From NCBI GenBank assembly GCA_028820215.1, contig JAPPKD010000132.1, forward strand, positions 1 to 42,048: a DNA stretch of 42,048 nucleotides. The letters are read 5' to 3'. Shown here piece after piece: positions 39,603 through 42,048 of this stretch. Both the position numbers and the translations under genes were made by a program. Positions within the stretch are counted from its first letter, which is position 1, and every line of letters begins with the position of its first letter. The notes beneath the pieces are model-generated. The model searched no databases and had not been told where the DNA came from. It saw only the letters and a list, made by a program, of their open reading frames with translations. The stretch is from Spirochaetaceae bacterium. Lineage in GTDB: Bacteria > Spirochaetota > Spirochaetia > SZUA-6 > Bin103.

Positions 39603-40376
39603 GTGAACCAACTGGAAAAGATTCGTGACAAGTGGGCCCGAGGCAAGGTCTGCATCGGCACCAACGTGACCCTCACCGACTCGACCGTGATCGAGCTGCT
39701 GGGCGAGGTCGGCTTCGACATCGTCTGGATCGACATGGAGCACTCCGCGATGACGCTCGATCACTGCCTCAATCACGTCCGCACCTGCCGCGGCGTGGGC
39801 ATGGCGCCGTTCATCCGCGTGCCGTCCAACGACCCAGTGGTGGTCAAGCCGTTCCTGGAGATGCACCCGGCGGGCATCATCATGCCGCGCATCTCGAACG
39901 TGGCGGACGCCGAGCAGGCGGTGCGGAGCTGCCGCTACCCGCCGCGCGGCGTGCGCGGCTTCGGCCCGATCCGCGGCGTGCGCTTCAGCGCCCGCGACAC
40001 CGAGGACTACCTGGCCAAGGTCGACTCGGAGATCCTGGTGATCCTGCAGATCGAGCACATCGACGCGGTGAACCAGATCGAGGAGATCCTGCGGATCCCG
40101 GGCGTGGACAGCATCGTCCCCGGCCCCATGGACCTGTCCGGCACGATGGGCCTGCTGGGGCAGCCCGGGCATTCCGACGTGGTCGCCGCCATCCAGCGGA
40201 TGCTCGACGCGGCGCGCGCCGCGGGCGTGCCGATGGGACAGTCGATCGGCCCCGATCCCGAGGCGCTTCGCCACTGGATCGACGGGGGCGTCTCCTGGAT
40301 CTGCTCGGGCGGCGACTGGCACCTGCTGTACCCGGCGGCCAGGGAGCTGCACGAGCTGATGTCGTCGATGACGTGA
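39603..40376 (+). CDS. HpcH/HpaI-family aldolase (second copy)
   Basis: 257 residues from GTG 39603. Metal-dependent class II aldolase with intact active site: His47 (DMEHSAM), Arg72 exactly 25 residues later (FIRVPSN), the metal Glu in QIEHIDA, and the metal Asp in GPMDLSG. It probably cleaves or makes a 2-keto-3-deoxy acid or related keto acid. It overlaps the DMFase-like gene by GTGA, so the two are translationally coupled and may share a substrate chain. It differs from the copy at 18888-19733, which has Lys in place of this arginine. Confidence 0.88.
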   Translation: MNQLEKIRDKWARGKVCIGTNVTLTDSTVIELLGEVGFDIVWIDMEHSAMTLDHCLNHVRTCRGVGMAPFIRVPSNDPVVVKPFLEMHPAGIIMPRISNVADAEQAVRSCRYPPRGVRGFGPIRGVRFSARDTEDYLAKVDSEILVILQIEHIDAVNQIEEILRIPGVDSIVPGPMDLSGTMGLLGQPGHSDVVAAIQRMLDAARAAGVPMGQSIGPDPEALRHWIDGGVSWICSGGDWHLLYPAARELHELMSSMT

Positions 40377-41971
40377 CCCCAGTCGGGCCGAGCCGTCACC
40401 ACCTGCACGGCTACCCGTCGCGGCAGAGCGTCGCGCCCGGAGAGCGGCTCGATCTACACGTCTCGACCAGCCTTGCGAGCTACTCGCTGGCGGTCGCGCG
40501 GGTGGGGGCAGGCGAGGAGCAGGTCTGGCGACGGGAGCGGATCGCCGGCAGCGAGCACCCGGTGCCGGACGACGCCTCCTCGCACGGCTGCCGCTGGCCG
40601 CCGGCGCTGGAGCTGGCGGTGGGGCGTGAATGGCCGTCGGGCTACTACCGGGTGTCCATGCGAGGGGAGGCTCCGGACGGCCGCCCCGTGCGCGGAGCGA
40701 TGGCGTTCGTGGTCCGGTCGGCGGAGCCGGGGCGGACCGCCCGCATCCTGCTGCAGCGCACCACCAACACCGACAACGCCTACAACCGCTACGGCGGGTC
40801 CACGCTGTACTACGGGCCGGACGGACCGGCGACGCGGGTGTCGTTCGAACGGCCGTTCGCGGGGTTCGCATCCGTAGGCGACTACCGTTTTGCCATCCGG
40901 GGGGAGATGGAGATCACCACCGACGGCCGCACCCTGACGGACGAGATGGCGGCCGCGCTGACCGAGCGGGGCGTCGACACCGGCCGCCCCACCTTCCTGC
41001 GGCCCGCCCGCGTCGAGGGCTGCTGGAACCTGCAGCAGGCCGAGGTAACCCTGGGCCTGCACCGGCGCCCCGGCCGGGTCGACGTCTACGACTCGTTCAG
41101 CTCCTGGGCGAGCTGCTGGCACAACTGGGAGGGGCCGTTCGTGGCTTGGGCCGAGCAGGCCGGCTACCGGATCGACTACGCGGTCAACGCCGACCTGGAG
41201 TTTCACCCGGAGATCCTCGACCGCTACCGGCTGGTGCTCTCGGTCGGCCACGACGAGTACTGGTCGAAGCCGATGCGCGACCACCTCGAGGACTACATCG
41301 GCCGTGGCGGTAACGTCGCCTTCCTTTCCGGCAACTGCGCCTGGTGGCAGGTGCGCTCGGAGGAGGACGGCCGCGCGCTGGTCTGCTTCAAGGATCACAC
41401 CCGCGACCCGCACTTCGCGAGCGGGGAGCACGACACCCTCACCACCATGTGGTGCCACCGGCTGATAGGCCGGCCGGAGAACCGGCTCATCGGCGTGAGC
41501 TTCGCCTACGGCGGCTACCACCGCTTCTTCGGCATGCTGGACGACGGACCGGACGCCTACACCGTCCACCGGCCCGAGCACTGGATCTTCGCCGGCACGG
41601 GGCTCGAGCGCGGGCAGGCGTTCGGCGCCCCCGACCGCATCGTCGGCTACGAGTGCGATGGCTGCCAGGTCGAATGGCGCGACGGGCTGCCGGTTCCCAC
41701 CCATCGGGACGGGACGCCCGATACGTTCCGCATCCTGGCCACGGCGCCTGCCGCGCTGGGCCGGGTGGACGCCTCGCTGGAGCAGGCCAGCCGCGCCATC
41801 CTGGGCGACGACGGCGGCACGCTCCCGCAGCCGGGGCTGGCCGTGATGGGGACCTACACCCGCGGCGGGACGGTGGTGACGGCCGGCTGCACGGAGTGGA
41901 GCAACGGCCTGCGCGGCGGCGATCCAACAGTGGACCGCATCACGCGCAACATCCTCGACCGCCTGGGCTGA
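40373..41971 (+). CDS. N,N-dimethylformamidase large-subunit-like protein
   Basis: 532 residues from GTG 40373. N-terminal beta-sandwich portion (GYPSRQSVAPGERLDLHVSTS), then the DMFase-type region: SVGHDEYWSKPMRDHLEDYIGRGGNVAFLSGNCAWWQVR, ALVCFKDH, YHRFFGMLDDG and HWIFAGTG...IVGYECDGC. Known DMFase uses a mononuclear iron held by two Tyr and one Glu. Tyr296 (HDEYW) and Glu427 (GYE) fit; Phe339 (CFK) sits where many homologues, as I recall, have Tyr, so a ligand may be missing. No small subunit gene is next to it. It is coupled to the HpaI aldolase. The substrate is likely an amide or formamide-like compound (inference). Confidence 0.75.
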   Translation: MTPVGPSRHHLHGYPSRQSVAPGERLDLHVSTSLASYSLAVARVGAGEEQVWRRERIAGSEHPVPDDASSHGCRWPPALELAVGREWPSGYYRVSMRGEAPDGRPVRGAMAFVVRSAEPGRTARILLQRTTNTDNAYNRYGGSTLYYGPDGPATRVSFERPFAGFASVGDYRFAIRGEMEITTDGRTLTDEMAAALTERGVDTGRPTFLRPARVEGCWNLQQAEVTLGLHRRPGRVDVYDSFSSWASCWHNWEGPFVAWAEQAGYRIDYAVNADLEFHPEILDRYRLVLSVGHDEYWSKPMRDHLEDYIGRGGNVAFLSGNCAWWQVRSEEDGRALVCFKDHTRDPHFASGEHDTLTTMWCHRLIGRPENRLIGVSFAYGGYHRFFGMLDDGPDAYTVHRPEHWIFAGTGLERGQAFGAPDRIVGYECDGCQVEWRDGLPVPTHRDGTPDTFRILATAPAALGRVDASLEQASRAILGDDGGTLPQPGLAVMGTYTRGGTVVTAGCTEWSNGLRGGDPTVDRITRNILDRLG

Positions 41972-42048
41972 CCGGCCTCCAGCCGACCGAACAAGAGCCA
42001 ATTGCGGTGTTCCAAGTGCAATGATGGCAATGAGATATAGGAGGGGGT
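41972..42048. other. Right-edge intergenic tail
   Basis: 77 bases after the DMFase-like gene, less GC-rich than the rest. No gene or terminator is seen. AGGAGG at 42039-42044 is a strong ribosome binding site for a rightward gene whose start lies just beyond the window. Confidence 0.5.

Overview
This is a high-GC bacterial chromosome segment with dense gene packing and many ATGA, GTGA or TTGA start-stop overlaps. It most likely comes from a Spirochaetota member (a free-living or host-associated Spirochaetaceae type). Reasons: the murC-yicC-cmk-rpoZ-miaA block; the folP-acpS-truA-udg-priA-def-fmt-PASTA block; a spirochete-style cytidylate kinase with an altered P-loop; and a very small basic COX24/mS38-like protein. 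The taxonomic call is inference from gene content and order; no database search was possible.

Layout. 1-3.1 kb: the start of a leftward GH36-like alpha-galactosidase that runs off the left edge, then a rightward CueR-type copper regulator with a clear MerR operator, a translationally coupled cytochrome c, and a probable methyltransferase-like protein. 3.2-15.3 kb: a core housekeeping region, all rightward, bounded by tRNA-Glu(TTC) and tRNA-Gly(CCC) genes. It covers cell wall (murC), RNA turnover (yicC), nucleotide and tRNA metabolism (cmk, miaA, truA), transcription (rpoZ), folate (folP), ACP activation (acpS), DNA repair and restart (udg, priA), and formyl-methionine handling (def, fmt). 15.3-22.5 kb: a leftward group (HpcH/HpaI aldolase, PhyH oxygenase fused to HEAT repeats, SDR, GT4-type phosphosugar transferase) divergent from a rightward class III aminotransferase plus LarA-like gene. 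22.6-27.3 kb: Uma2 protein, then a tightly coupled Gfo/Idh oxidoreductase, two LolD/MacB-type ATPases with no permease, and a five-bladed-propeller glycosidase-like protein.

27.2-33.1 kb: a leftward carbohydrate ABC importer (solute-binding protein, YtcP-type permease, LplB-type permease). Its two permease genes are separated by a RES/Xre toxin-antitoxin pair and an opposite-strand amidohydrolase. 33.2-36.6 kb: a leftward two-gene operon of a fused E1 alpha/beta 2-oxoacid dehydrogenase and a FabD-like acyltransferase lacking the malonyl-binding arginine. 36.7-42 kb: manA, a Phd/RelE toxin-antitoxin pair with a recognisable promoter-operator, a cyclophilin-FKBP fusion lipoprotein, then a second HpaI aldolase coupled to an N,N-dimethylformamidase-like enzyme.

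Taken together, a conserved spirochete core is flanked by accessory catabolic and transport modules (sugars, sugar acids, amides) and three small toxin-antitoxin or nuclease-like genes. The most unusual candidates are the E1-acyltransferase pair, the PhyH-HEAT fusion, the aldolase-DMFase pair with a possible altered iron ligand, and the split ABC operon. No CRISPR array, insertion sequence or rRNA gene was seen, and no gene-free stretch exceeds 300 bases.
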